Source: Sphingobacteriales bacterium
Lineage (GTDB): Bacteria > Bacteroidota > Bacteroidia > Sphingobacteriales > Sphingobacteriaceae
DNA length: 64,000 bases
Assembly: GCA_028288165.1 (NCBI GenBank)
Contig: JAQBOG010000020.1
Coordinates: 1-64,000, forward strand
Direction: 5' to 3'
Position numbers and translations under genes: made by a program. This document shows, piece after piece, positions 44,393 to 54,300 of this stretch (position 1 is the stretch's first letter; every line of letters begins with the position of its first letter). A model generated the notes under the pieces. That model had not been told where the DNA came from. It did not search any database and worked only from the letters and a program-made list of their open reading frames with translations.

Positions 44393-45017
44393 AGGGAATT
44401 TAATACGTTTGAAATTTTGAATATGTACAAAGAGAAATCTCGTTATACTGGCTCTAAATAAACTCAAGACTATAAAGTTAGCAATTACTTCATATGGATA
44501 TTAGGACAAAAAATCTTACTTAAAAAAAATTAAAAGACACTGAACGTATCAAAATGATACCTGTCGAATCAATAAAATTAAGCCAAGGGCTACCGTATGG
44601 TGCATGACAAAAAGCCTGCAACTAATCCGTCACAGCAATTAAATCCGTAGTTCTTTTTTTTATGAGGCGCATCAATGATTTAAAAGGGTGCATCGAGTAA
44701 AAAGGCCTGCTGACATTCAAATTTGTACGAGTCGCAGGATAAAGTCCGATGATTTGACGAGTCGCTAATTGTAAGTAGGAAACGATATATTAATGAACAT
44801 CCTGATATAATGCAGTTCGGTTTTTGTTTCTACGCGATACCCTGGCGCTGTTCGCTGGTGCGGTAAAAGGACATTTGTAAGGTATGTGTCTTGACGGTGA
44901 GAGAAATGCCGAAATTCAGGTCCTTATATAAATCAGCACAGGCAGAGATAGCGAAACTGCGGTAACCGTAAAAAAAACGAATATTACTAAAAATATTAGT
45001 ATTTTTACACTGTCAAT
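44393..45017. other. long spacer without genes
   Basis: About 620 bp without a usable frame. The right end has TACTAA/TTAGTA arms (44985-45001) just before the 94-residue gene, perhaps an operator. No RNA structure was evident by eye. Confidence 0.5.
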
Positions 45018-45302
45018 ATGAATACCTTTCTCATCACCGCTAATATCAAAGGCTTAGACACGAAGATTGTAGTCGAAGAGCCTCCACAATGGGATGTGCC
45101 GGAGTTTGCTGTTTCGATTAATAATCCTGCTCTCAGGGAACGCTTCTCTATTCGATTACATCATGGCTTAAGGGAGCGTTTACCTGTTAATTCAACCTCC
45201 AGCCTGGAACCCTTGGAAGTCGAGCACATAGGTCTAGAGATCGCCAAATGCTGGCGAACCCGGTTGAGTAAGACACTCGACCTGTTTGAGCAGCTTTTTT
45301 AG
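45018..45302 (+). CDS. hypothetical small protein
   Basis: 94 aa. It begins MNTFLITANIKGLDTKIVVE (beta-rich) and ends in a helix (WRTRLSKTLDLFEQLF). No motif recognised. The ATG lies 16 bp after a small palindrome that could be its operator. It converges on the frameshifted ATPase gene, their ends overlapping by 4 bp. Confidence 0.6.
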   Translation: MNTFLITANIKGLDTKIVVEEPPQWDVPEFAVSINNPALRERFSIRLHHGLRERLPVNSTSSLEPLEVEHIGLEIAKCWRTRLSKTLDLFEQLF

Positions 45303-47876
45303 GCTTTTGGCTTCGCCATTACTTTTGCCCTGATCGTTATATAACGTTGTACTTCGGTGTTGAGATCCTCCAATTCAGGTTTGCGGTATGGAAGTCCGTC
45401 ACTATGCGAGTGGCCTTCCATGAACTTACAGCAATCATAGAAGCCGGATGAGATTTCGTCCCTGATAGTATTGTCGAAATTGACGGTTTTCAAGGTATCA
45501 ACGCTGACCCGCTCATTAAACCGTTGAACAACATTTTTGAAGAGTCCGTTAATTACTAATACTTCATAGCAAGTGCGCAGGCTGGTAAAACCGTCTCTGA
45601 TAAAGGTTTCCCTATCTTTGGCCGAACATTCAGGTTTTTTAGCAGCAGTGTAATGGGCAATTGGTATATTCTGGTTTCGATAATCCTTTTCGTAAGATGG
45701 CGCATTTTCAAGTGAGATGTAACCCGGCTTACCATCGCGCTGTTCGATCCAGTGACAAACGTGCTCCTTACCATAATCCTGGCAATAGGTGATCAGTTGG
45801 GATACAAACACTAAGTCGTGGGTAAAGACTACAATTTGCCGCTCGGATGATTCTTCGATCAGGCGTTCGGCAATATGGCTTTTGCGTTTTTCATCGAGCG
45901 AATTTACAGGGTCATCAAAAATGATTCCTTTGTTAATGCCCGATAAAATGGTTTCTGATAAAAAATCAGCTAACGAAATCACTTTTTGTTCGCCTTCGCT
46001 GAGTACATCGGAAGGTTGCCGCCCTTTTAGGCTGAGCTGACGAAAAGAGGTGCCGGCAGAACCGGTATGCGTTACATTAATACCAAATGCCCCTTTTAAA
46101 CGAACACATTCAGCATTGAAACGATCTATGTAGGCCTGATTAAAATACAAGCCTGATAACTCTTTTTCCTTGGTGGTGATCTCACGTTTCGAGATTTTGG
46201 CTTTGGCTTTAACTGCTTTATCCGTCCAGACCAAGTTTTCTATTGCCTTTTCTATAGTTGAAATATGGTCACCGAGTTTTTCCTTGTGATTGAATACGGT
46301 AATCTGTTTTTGAAGTTTTTCAATTGCTTCAGCCACATCAGCCTCCTTTAATCTTTTGATCCGGCTTCCGATATCTTCAGTAATTCTATCTATCACAGCG
46401 GTATCGATTTGTGCGGATTGGTAACTCACGAACTTTTTATCGCTAATGTCTCGTGTAATAGCGTCCCTGAGTTTCAGCTGCGTTTGGAGCTCGGCCATGA
46501 TAACACCCATTTCAGTCGCCTTATTCTCCGATAACCATTTATACAAGATACCCGTATCGGGCAAAATATTCAGATCCAATTTGCATAGTGCATCTTTGGA
46601 GGTCGCTAAAGCGGCCTGTGCATCCTTGCTGTCCTGTTCGGCCTTGCTTTTGATAAATGCCCAATAGGCGCTCACCAGCGATGCGGCCTCTCCTGTCAGC
46701 GGTTGCTGGCATAACAAGCAGCTATCATCCGGTTGGGGATAGCTAAGCCCTCCTTTGTCTTGCAAACGGGCAAATACATCAGCGGCCGCTATAAATGTCC
46801 GCCATTCAGCCCCGCCGATCTGACCAAGCGACGTTTTTTTAAACTGATCAATATCATGACCCGCCGCTAAAAGTTCCTTTTCAACGCAGTCCTTAACTTT
46901 ATCGTTCGCTTTAGTCAACTGATCAACCGTGAAATATCTGTTCAAACTATTGCTGGCAGTTTTTAAACTGGCCAGCAGTATTTGTTGCTGTTCTAAATCC
47001 TGAATTTTCCTTATCTTTTTTCAATATGGTCAAAGCCGCTTTTTCACCTTCTAATTTAGTCCGTTCAGCTTTATCTTCGGATGTAAAAGGCAGTAGCGCC
47101 TTCAAGTGTTCAATCTTAGACTTAGCCGATAGCTCGGCAACCATATTTTTAATATTAGATTCTCCATCAAATAAGGCAGTCAAGTTCGTGCTACTGGCAT
47201 GCCTATCGATATCCGCCTGGGCCAGTTCTTCCAGAATCTTATAAGCCTCGTTCAGGTCAGCAAAAAAGGAAAGCCCGGCAGGACGGAAATTGAACTGATT
47301 TTTATTGTTCAAATGGGCATGCACCGCTTTTTCGTCAAAAACGGAAAATTGTTTAAACTCTGCGTGGCCGCAATCGGCCGGATAGTGAAAAACTGATTTT
47401 GTGCCCGCCGATTCAAAAGTAAATTCCGCCGCTTTGTTCGCAGGCGTACCCGCATTATGAACATTGGGCAGAATAGTTTTATCACCTTTGGTAATGAACA
47501 CATTGTTTAATAAACGAATATAGCCTGATTTACCCGAGCCATTAGCTCCATAAACGATGGTCAGGTTCGACCCGAAAGTCATTACTTGGTCTGGCACGAG
47601 CGCATTGATACCCGTTACACCTAAAATTTTCAGCAATTTCAGATCGTCTTTATAATAACCCGATTCCGTCTTACAGATAACCGCGATTTCCGGCCGTTCA
47701 GTTTTTCCAGACAGCCCAGCATCTTCCAGGAAATACTGATAAGAGGCTTGATGATCTTCATCTGCTAATGCTACCCCCGATAATAATTTTGCCGATAGGA
47801 GTTGCGACCAATAGGGCAGTCCCTTGGTAAAAGAAAGGATATCGGTTTCTAAAGTCCTTGGAATTTCACTCGGCAT
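45299..47876 (-). pseudogene. RloC-like zinc-hook AAA ATPase, split by one frameshift
   Basis: Two frames form one protein of about 860 aa. First part (47876-46947): Walker A GANGSGKSG and FSVFDEKAVHAHL. Second part (46945-45299): a C-L-L-C zinc hook (C76, C79 of that part) between coiled coils, the signature LSEGEQ, Walker B GIIFDDPVNSLD, and FTHDLVFVSQL. Frames join if one base is restored near 46985, giving DKEKIQDLEQQQILLASLKT. The C-terminal domain has R-x3-E (LRTCYEVL) and GHSHS, recalling the anticodon nuclease region of RloC/PrrC. RloC cleaves tRNA on DNA damage or phage attack. The lesion is near an A-rich run, so sequencing error or slippage is possible. Confidence 0.75.
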
Positions 47877-48585
47877 AGGATGAGATTATAGGTTTGGTTA
47901 AAACTAATACATTTTCACCGTAAACCGAATCAATGGCTCTTAATATAATGATTATGTTTTATGATCAATTGATCGTATAAGGCATTGCAAAACAACTGCG
48001 CTTGGTTGAGGTATCCGATCATATTAATTCATCGAAAATGATGATATCACCAGTATGCGGATTATAGACAAGACGGTCATCCAGCGCAGTAAGGGCTTTC
48101 ATACGCTGGCGATTGGCAGGCTCCAGCTGTTTGAGGTTCCTGCCCTGGTGAACGAAGATATTCCTGACTTTCGGTTAATCATCAATTTTCCGCCAGGCGG
48201 TGCACACCGATGTGAAATCAAAGATGAGATCAGTTTAAAATACGACTTTGCAATAAAGGGGGGTAACGGATAAAAATCTGGATGGGGATGCTATAGGAGA
48301 ATTGTCGACAAACATGAATAAATTGAACTTGCGCCGCTAAGCGTTTTACGGATCCTGTTATTTTAAATATGTTTCAAATTCCAAAATGTATAATAAGTTA
48401 TTGGAAAGCCTTTAGGTTGCTTTATTGAACAGCTGAGCGATGTCTCCTATCCAAATAAAACAATGAAGTAATAAGGTGAATTCAGTTTCGGTAATTGTTG
48501 TGTTTGCTTGCTTTGTGTTTAAATAACTTATTTTGTATCTTTATACCATACAGTCGTAGCATAATTAAGGTCAATTAGTGGCCAT
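47877..48585. other. right end of the island without intact genes
   Basis: About 700 bp. A 45-codon fragment on the minus strand (FVHQGRNLKQLEPANRQRMK ... GDIIIFDELI, about 48033-48180) looks like the end of a lost gene. A plus-strand frame at 48055-48273 overlaps it; neither is convincing. Confidence 0.45.
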
Positions 48586-48605
48586 TGGTGAGCACCCGGT
48601 GAGCA
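48586..48605. promoter_or_regulatory. integrase arm-type repeats, right end
   Basis: TGGTGAGCA (48586-48594) and CGGTGAGCA (48597-48605), preceded by GGCCAT as at the left end (8521). They lie 58 bp from the right att core. Confidence 0.6.
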
Positions 48606-48662
48606 GGGTCAAAACCCAAAATATTGATATTGAAAATGAGCCAGTTACGTAATTTTTGACGT

Positions 48663-48677
48663 TCCCTCCGGCTCCAC
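48663..48677 (+). other. attR core of the island / junction with a second element
   Basis: Second copy of TCCCTCCGGCTCCAC. The sequence upstream is island DNA, not tmRNA. Downstream follows a terminator and another integrase, so the site is also the left end of a tandem older insertion. Confidence 0.82.
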
Positions 48678-48700
48678 TTAATTCGATGTCAAAACAAACT

Positions 48701-48738
48701 AAAAGCCTGCAAATCAAATGATTGCAGGCTTTTGTTTT
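48701..48738 (+). terminator. hairpin terminator beyond attR
   Basis: AAAAGCCTGCAA / TTGCAGGCTTTT with an 8-nt loop and TTGTTTT after it. It would have terminated ssrA before the 40-kb island came in. Confidence 0.8.
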
Positions 48739-48791
48739 ATAGTCAAAAGACTAAATTATTCATCATTTCGCAATAAAAAGGTGCGTAATTC

Positions 48792-48823
48792 GGTGAGTAG
48801 CTTTTAAAAATCTCTTACTCACC
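48792..48823. promoter_or_regulatory. arm-type repeats of the second integrase
   Basis: GGTGAGTA (48792-48799) and its reverse TACTCACC (48816-48823). Similar in design to the first element's GGTGAGCA repeats but with a changed last two bases. Confidence 0.45.
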
Positions 48824-48847
48824 AAAATGACTTATTAAACTGATAAT

Positions 48848-48874
48848 CAAGATGTTCAAAAAATGAACATCTTG
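48848..48874. promoter_or_regulatory. inverted repeat upstream of the second integrase
   Basis: CAAGATGTTCA-AAAAA-TGAACATCTTG, an 11-bp perfect palindrome arm pair. The core ATGTTCA...TGAACAT matches the site before the first integrase. Confidence 0.55.
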
Positions 48875-48928
48875 TATGGAATTGATTGCAAGCTTAGTTT
48901 TGTTTCACTTTTTAATGCTAAAAACATT

Positions 48929-50146
48929 ATGAAAACTAACTTCAGCTTGCTTTTCTATTTGAAAAAGCCCAAAAATTACCAAGGCGGTTTAATGCCAATC
49001 TACCTTCGGATTACTGTCAATGGTCAACGTTCTGAGACTACGGCGTGTAGAGAGTGCTACCCATCGAACTAGAACGGTATCGCCGGAAGACTAAAAGGAA
49101 CGAAGGAGGATACAAAATCCTTCAATGCCTATTTAGATAATTTGCAAAAGCAAGTTTACGACGCACATGCTCAATTAAGTGAAACGCAAAACGTAATCAC
49201 CGCGGAAAGCCTTAAAAATAAGTTTTTATGTAAAGATGAAAAAGCACGAATGCTTATTGCCGTATTTAAAGACCATAATAAGAAAATCGGCGCACTAGTA
49301 GGCAAAGAATACGCCCAAGGTACGTATGTACGGTATCAGACCTCCCTCAAGCATACTCAGGATTTTTTGCAATGGAAATACAAGTTATCTGATATTGATA
49401 TTAAGAAAATAGATCACGATTTCGTCACCAATTATGAGTTCTATCTACGTTCAGAACGTAATTGCGCAAACAATTCTGCCTTCAAGTATATTAAAAACTT
49501 TAAAAAGGTTGTGGGCATTTGCTTGTCGAGCGGATGGTTACATAAAGACCCTTTTACCAACTACAAAATAAGGATTAAGCAGATTGACAGAGTTTTCCTT
49601 AATGAGGATGATTTACAAAAGATGGCTGACAAGGTATTTTCTACTGAACGACTCAATCAAGTCAGAGATATATTTCTTTTTTGTTGTTTCACTGGTTTAG
49701 CTTATGCAGACGTCAAGAAGCTAAAAAGAAACGAGATTGTAAAAGGTCCGGACGGCGAAATGTGGATTTACACAAAGCGAATGAAAACGGATACTCCAAG
49801 TAGAATACCCTTGCTGCCGTCAGCGCTAAATTTGCTTAGTAAATACGAGGATCATCCAATCTGTTCAAATTTGGGCAGCGCACTTCCTGTAAGCACTAAT
49901 CAAAAAATGAACGCTTATTTGAAGGAGATAGCGGGGATATGCGGAATAGACAAAACCCTCACCTTTCATATAGCCCGCCATACATTTGCTACTACGGTTA
50001 CCCTCTCAAATGGGGTTCCTATTGAAACTGTAAGTAAGATGCTAGGACACACCAATATCAAGACAACACAGCACTACGCAAGAATCCTTGATTTAAAAGT
50101 AAGTAAAGACATGGCGACTCTTAAACAAAAATACCCAGCCCTTTAG
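48929..50146 (+). pseudogene. second tyrosine integrase, inactivated by an amber codon
   Basis: 405 codons in one frame from ATG 48929 (MKTNFSLLFYLKKPKNYQ) to 50146. A TAG at 49070-49072 stands where a tryptophan codon (TGG) is expected; everything after it is in frame and intact. The catalytic blocks HIARH and LGHTNIKTTQHYARILDLKV equal those of the integrase at 8677, and long stretches are alike (for example KTDTPSRIPL, NQKMNAYLKEIA). It belongs to an older element at the same att site. Translation restart at 49142 would lack the arm-binding domain. Confidence 0.88.
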
Positions 50147-50152
50147 CCGTCG

Positions 50153-50183
50153 ATCTCTAAGGTCACATTTTGCGACCTTAGAG
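50153..50183. terminator. hairpin after the second integrase
   Basis: TCTCTAAGGTC / GACCTTAGAGA with a 9-nt loop, 7 bp after the stop. There is no strong T run, but it is flanked by AT-rich sequence and may serve both convergent genes. Confidence 0.55.
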
Positions 50184-50235
50184 ATTTAATATATTCGACA
50201 ATATTGAAAAATGGCATAACAATCATTAATGCTAA

Positions 50236-51009
50236 TTAAAAGGCCATTGTAACGCCGTTTTTTAATCCTGCTTCATATTTATCTTTATCAAACTTATACA
50301 GGTAAGGGGAACGATGTGCGCCGATACGCTTTGTCTCATTCAGCTTAATGATTATTCCGGTAGCCATCAACCGTTTAGCGAAATTTCGGTCATCAAGCGA
50401 TTTATCGAGAATAGTTTCATAAAGGCTATATATCTCAGGCAGTGTAAATTTTTCCGGTAAAAGTTCATAACCTATCGGCGAGTGAGAAATGTGCAAACGC
50501 AATGCCTTTAAAGCTTCGTTCACAATATACTGGTGATCGAACATTAAGGGTGGCAGTTCACTTACAGGCCACCAGTTGCATTGTGCTTCGAGCTCTCCTT
50601 TTTTCAGATCCACCATTGAAAACTCGGTAAGTGTATAAAACCCGACTGATACCGAATATTCAAATATCCAAGAATCAGCGGGTATCTCAATTCCGGTCAT
50701 CGCTGTTAATGTTTTTGCATTGAATTTACTATCTCTAACTCTCTCTGGGTTTCCAAAAGAGCGAAATTGTTGAAAAAAAAGATTTTTTAATCCTGTTCGT
50801 GAAAAAGCAATCCGATTCGCAGCTTCTTCTATTGACTCTGTTCTTTTAATGTAACCACCAGTTACTGTCCATTTATCTAGAGCATAAGGCTGTTGAAGCA
50901 AAACTTTAAGCTCCTTTTCATGATATCCAAAAATTACATTATCGACGGCAACATTTCTCAGATATTCGCCAGAAGACTGATAGATATCAACGCTATATTC
51001 TTGTTCCAT
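50236..51009 (-). CDS. Nudix-like transcriptional regulator (NrtR/AraR-type)
   Basis: 257 aa. The N-terminal Nudix fold (about 15-150) has GYIKRTESIEEAANRIAFSRTG where the Nudix box should be; the catalytic R-E-x-x-E-E glutamates are replaced, so it should bind but not hydrolyse its ligand. The C-terminal winged helix (about 170-245) has YELLPEKFTLPEIYSLYETI and FAKRLMATGIIIKLNETK. Such proteins regulate NAD or sugar metabolism genes. It is followed upstream by the sugar dehydrogenase-like fusion in the same direction, a possible target. Confidence 0.85.
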   Translation of the reverse strand: MEQEYSVDIYQSSGEYLRNVAVDNVIFGYHEKELKVLLQQPYALDKWTVTGGYIKRTESIEEAANRIAFSRTGLKNLFFQQFRSFGNPERVRDSKFNAKTLTAMTGIEIPADSWIFEYSVSVGFYTLTEFSMVDLKKGELEAQCNWWPVSELPPLMFDHQYIVNEALKALRLHISHSPIGYELLPEKFTLPEIYSLYETILDKSLDDRNFAKRLMATGIIIKLNETKRIGAHRSPYLYKFDKDKYEAGLKNGVTMAF

Positions 51010-51280
51010 ATGGGTAATTTAAAATTTAACAGACAATTCAAATTGCTAAACACTATTTAAGTACAGAATGCGTATTATGTAAACGAAACAAATACATCCT
51101 ATTTTCTGGGCGCTTAATCGCTACCTAGAGAAATATGAGCAATTGGAAGCCAATATCGTTTTACACAGCTTCTGCCGAATTGTCAACCTAGCCTATAAGC
51201 TAAAAGATATTAAAAAATTCCAGTAAGTGGTTGCAACAATTATTAAAACACTTAATCTAGATAACTTGATGATCAATAAA
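51010..51280. other. spacer with possible gene remnant
   Basis: A short frame reads KYEQLEANIVLHSF then CRIVNLAYKLKDIKKF; not recognised. No promoter was identified. Confidence 0.35.
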
Positions 51281-51305
51281 AAGGCTGTCTTAAAAAGACA
51301 GTCCT
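51281..51305 (-). terminator. terminator of the ThuA/dehydrogenase gene
   Basis: On the minus strand AGGACTGTCTT / AAGACAGCCTT with a short loop and TTTTTATT after it, 22 bp past the stop at 51327. Confidence 0.85.
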
Positions 51306-51326
51306 AATAACCGGATGTTAATCTAA

Positions 51327-54300
51327 CTACTCGTCTTTAAATTCGACAGTCGTTAAGATGTATAGCAGTTTGCCATTTCCAATTGTTGTATTTTTAAACA
51401 TTATATAAATATCATGTACCCCGCTTACATTGTTCAGCTTAATTATAGTGGGAGGTCCCCCCATCTTATCAGACACTGTTACCGGTGAGGATTCACCTAT
51501 AATTTTTCCAGTCGGCGATCCAGTTCTTAATTCAAAAGTCCCGCCTGCTGCATCCACTTGAGCTTTTGGTGCAAATGCTATTATTGATATCTGTTTGATA
51601 CCTGTTAAATCTATTTTATTTAAACCAATGTAGCCTCCATTATTCGCTAAAATAATGTTTCCTACTCCAGGGGCTTTGTAAGGTTGTCCCAGACTAATTA
51701 CATCATAGGATCCCGAAGGTAATTTTGCATTTCTTAAGGTGAAGGTTTTTTCAGAAGTAACGCCCGATATGCCGTTTGCACCCTTGTCGGTATAAGCCGC
51801 TCGTAAAAGATAGATTCCTGTACCTTTATCTCCTTCTGGAATTTTTGCCTTAATAGTTCCCTTAGCCGGAAGGCTGGCTTTAACTTGTGTTTTATTGGTA
51901 ATGCTAACAATGTAATTAACCATTTGTAATGCATCTTCCGGTGATAGTTTAGGATGCGCACTCATCGGGATATTTCCCCAAACACCAGCACCTCCATTGA
52001 TTACTTTTTTAGCTAAGCGAGTATTGGCACTTTTATCCCCCTTATATTTTAATGAAATTTGTTTGAAAGCGGGACCAATTGATTTAGTATCTGTCTTATG
52101 ACAAGCATTACAATCATTTTTAGATATTAGCGCCTTCCCTGAGGCGAATTGAACAAATTCATCAGCACTTCTATGACCTTGAGCAATGGCTATTTTATCA
52201 TATCCTTCCGCTAGATAATCAACAGTAACCGCTACCTGGTTTGCTTTGATCTTTCCATTTGCTAAACTTCCATCTTCTTTGTCGAAAACCGTTACAGAAT
52301 AATTTATCGGTTTGTTCGGATAAAAAAATGTACTGTTTCCTGGAGTAATGTTAAATGATAAAACTGGCGGCTCGTTCCCTGCTTTAATCTGGAACGTTTT
52401 ATTGCTAGATCCGCCTTTTGTATCGGTGACGTTTAATTGGACTTTGTAAACGCCAACTTTATTAAACTTTATCTGAGGACTTGAAGACGAAAAGGTTCTT
52501 ACCGGCATACCGGCGCCCGTCACCTTCCATGAGAATTTTATCACATCAAGATCCGGATCAGAGGTACCATTGGCATTGAATTGAACGGTTAAAGGTAGTG
52601 CACCCCCTGTTTTATCTGCAGATGCAACGATTTGCGGATTTCTGTTTCCGGCATTGTATTCCAACCTAATTAAGCGAGCATCGTCATTTCCCTGAAACCA
52701 ACCGGTACCATATTCGAGCATATACAAATCTCCGTCAGGGCCGAACTCCATGTCCATTGGATTACTATACTTTTTACTAGACATAAACGGCTCCATACTA
52801 CTATAATTACCATTATTATCCAAAGTAACCGACATGATCCAGCCACGCATCCATTCGTAAATCAACAGCTTCCCATCGTAATAATCAGGAAAAGCCCTTT
52901 TTGCATTTTTAAAATTTTCCGAATGATAAACAGGTCCTGCCATTGCAGAGCGTCCGCCGCTTCCAACTAAAGGAAATTCTTTAGACTCTGCATACGGATA
53001 CCAAATGAAGGCTTTTTGAGCGGGCGGTAATTTGCTTAATCCTGTATTATTAGGTGAATTATTAATCAAATTATTTGGGTCAAAATTATCGCCCGACTTG
53101 TTGTCAGCGTAATTGTAATCAACATATGCTTTATTATCAGCCACCAAATATGGCCAGCCAAAATTCCCTGCCGCTTTCGCTTGTCCGAATTCATCATGTC
53201 CCTCTGGCCCTCTCTTTGGATCAGGGTTGTTTGCATCAGGCCCAACTTCTCCCCAATACAAATAACCGGTTTTTACATCTACAGAAATTCGGAACGGATT
53301 ACGGTGCCCCATTGTATAAATTTCAGCCCGTGATTTCTCTTGGCCTTTTGTAAATAAATTTCCATCTGGTATTGTATAGCTGCCATCAGCCTCTGGATGG
53401 ATACGCAAGATCTTACCACGTAAGTCATTTGTATTTCCAGACGATTTTTGTGCATCCCAAGGGCTTCTGTCCGGACGTTCGTCAATCGGACTAAACCCAT
53501 CGGCACGTGGACTGGAATTATCACCTGTAGATAGAAACAGATTACCGCTTCCGTCGAAGGTCATCGAACCTCCGGTATGGCAGCATTGCTCCCGTTGGGT
53601 TGCGACATCAAGAAGTACCTTTTTCGAATCGAGCAAGAGCAGGTCTCCTTTCAATTCATATCGGGCCAACACATTTTTGGCTACCTTCCCTTCGGGCGAA
53701 TAATATAAATAGATCCAGTTATTCTTAGAAAATTGTGGATCCTTAGTTAAGCCTAGCAAGCCATCTTCGGCTTCCGTCTCCTTGCCATCTTGATCTACAT
53801 ACTTTGTGCTTACCGGTATTTTAGCAATCACTTTAGTTTTTCCAGTAGTTGGGTTATACAATTTAACGTTGCCTCTTCTTTCTATAAACAGTACACGATT
53901 GTCTGGCAATACCGTTAACTCCATAGGTTCGTCCAATTTCTCTTCTAAGACTACCTTGGTAAACCTATTCTCTTCCGGCATTTTTTTTAATACTGTTTTC
54001 GAGTAATCTAACGATTCAGGATTTTCGCCTCCCATAGAATATTTCAACCCTTCCCACAAGTGCCTCATAAACAAAGGATCTGAAAAAGATGCATCAGTAT
54101 GGCCGCCTGCTGTATAAAATGATCTTCCACCGTCAAATTTCTGGTACCATGCCATGGGGTGGTTTTCACCGTTTGTGCCGCCACGGTAGGTTTTTTCATC
54201 AATTTTCAAAAGAACGTGTATATCTGGGCTGATGTTCTTATAGGCGTAGAACTCATCTTCACGTTCCCATCTGTCAGGCAAAAAGCTCGTTGCAGGATTG

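Larger units (their letters stand above)
8430..48677. mobile_element. integrative genomic island of about 40 kb in ssrA
   Basis: It is bounded by the 15-bp direct repeat of the tmRNA end. The island carries a tyrosine integrase at the left end, a mobilisation module (relaxase, MobC, HTH excisionase-like genes) at 34.6-38.6 kb, defence-type genes, toxin-antitoxin pairs, IS fragments and a cassette-like array. No conjugation (tra) genes are visible, so it is a mobilisable rather than self-transmissible element. GGTGAGCA arm repeats lie at both termini. Confidence 0.85.

Noticed and set aside
48055..48273. 72-codon plus-strand frame near the right island end
   Set aside because: A competing minus-strand fragment looks more protein-like, and neither is complete.
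48849..49072. Separate small gene upstream of the second integrase
   Set aside because: It is the first 47 codons of the integrase itself, ended by an amber codon; the frame continues unchanged.
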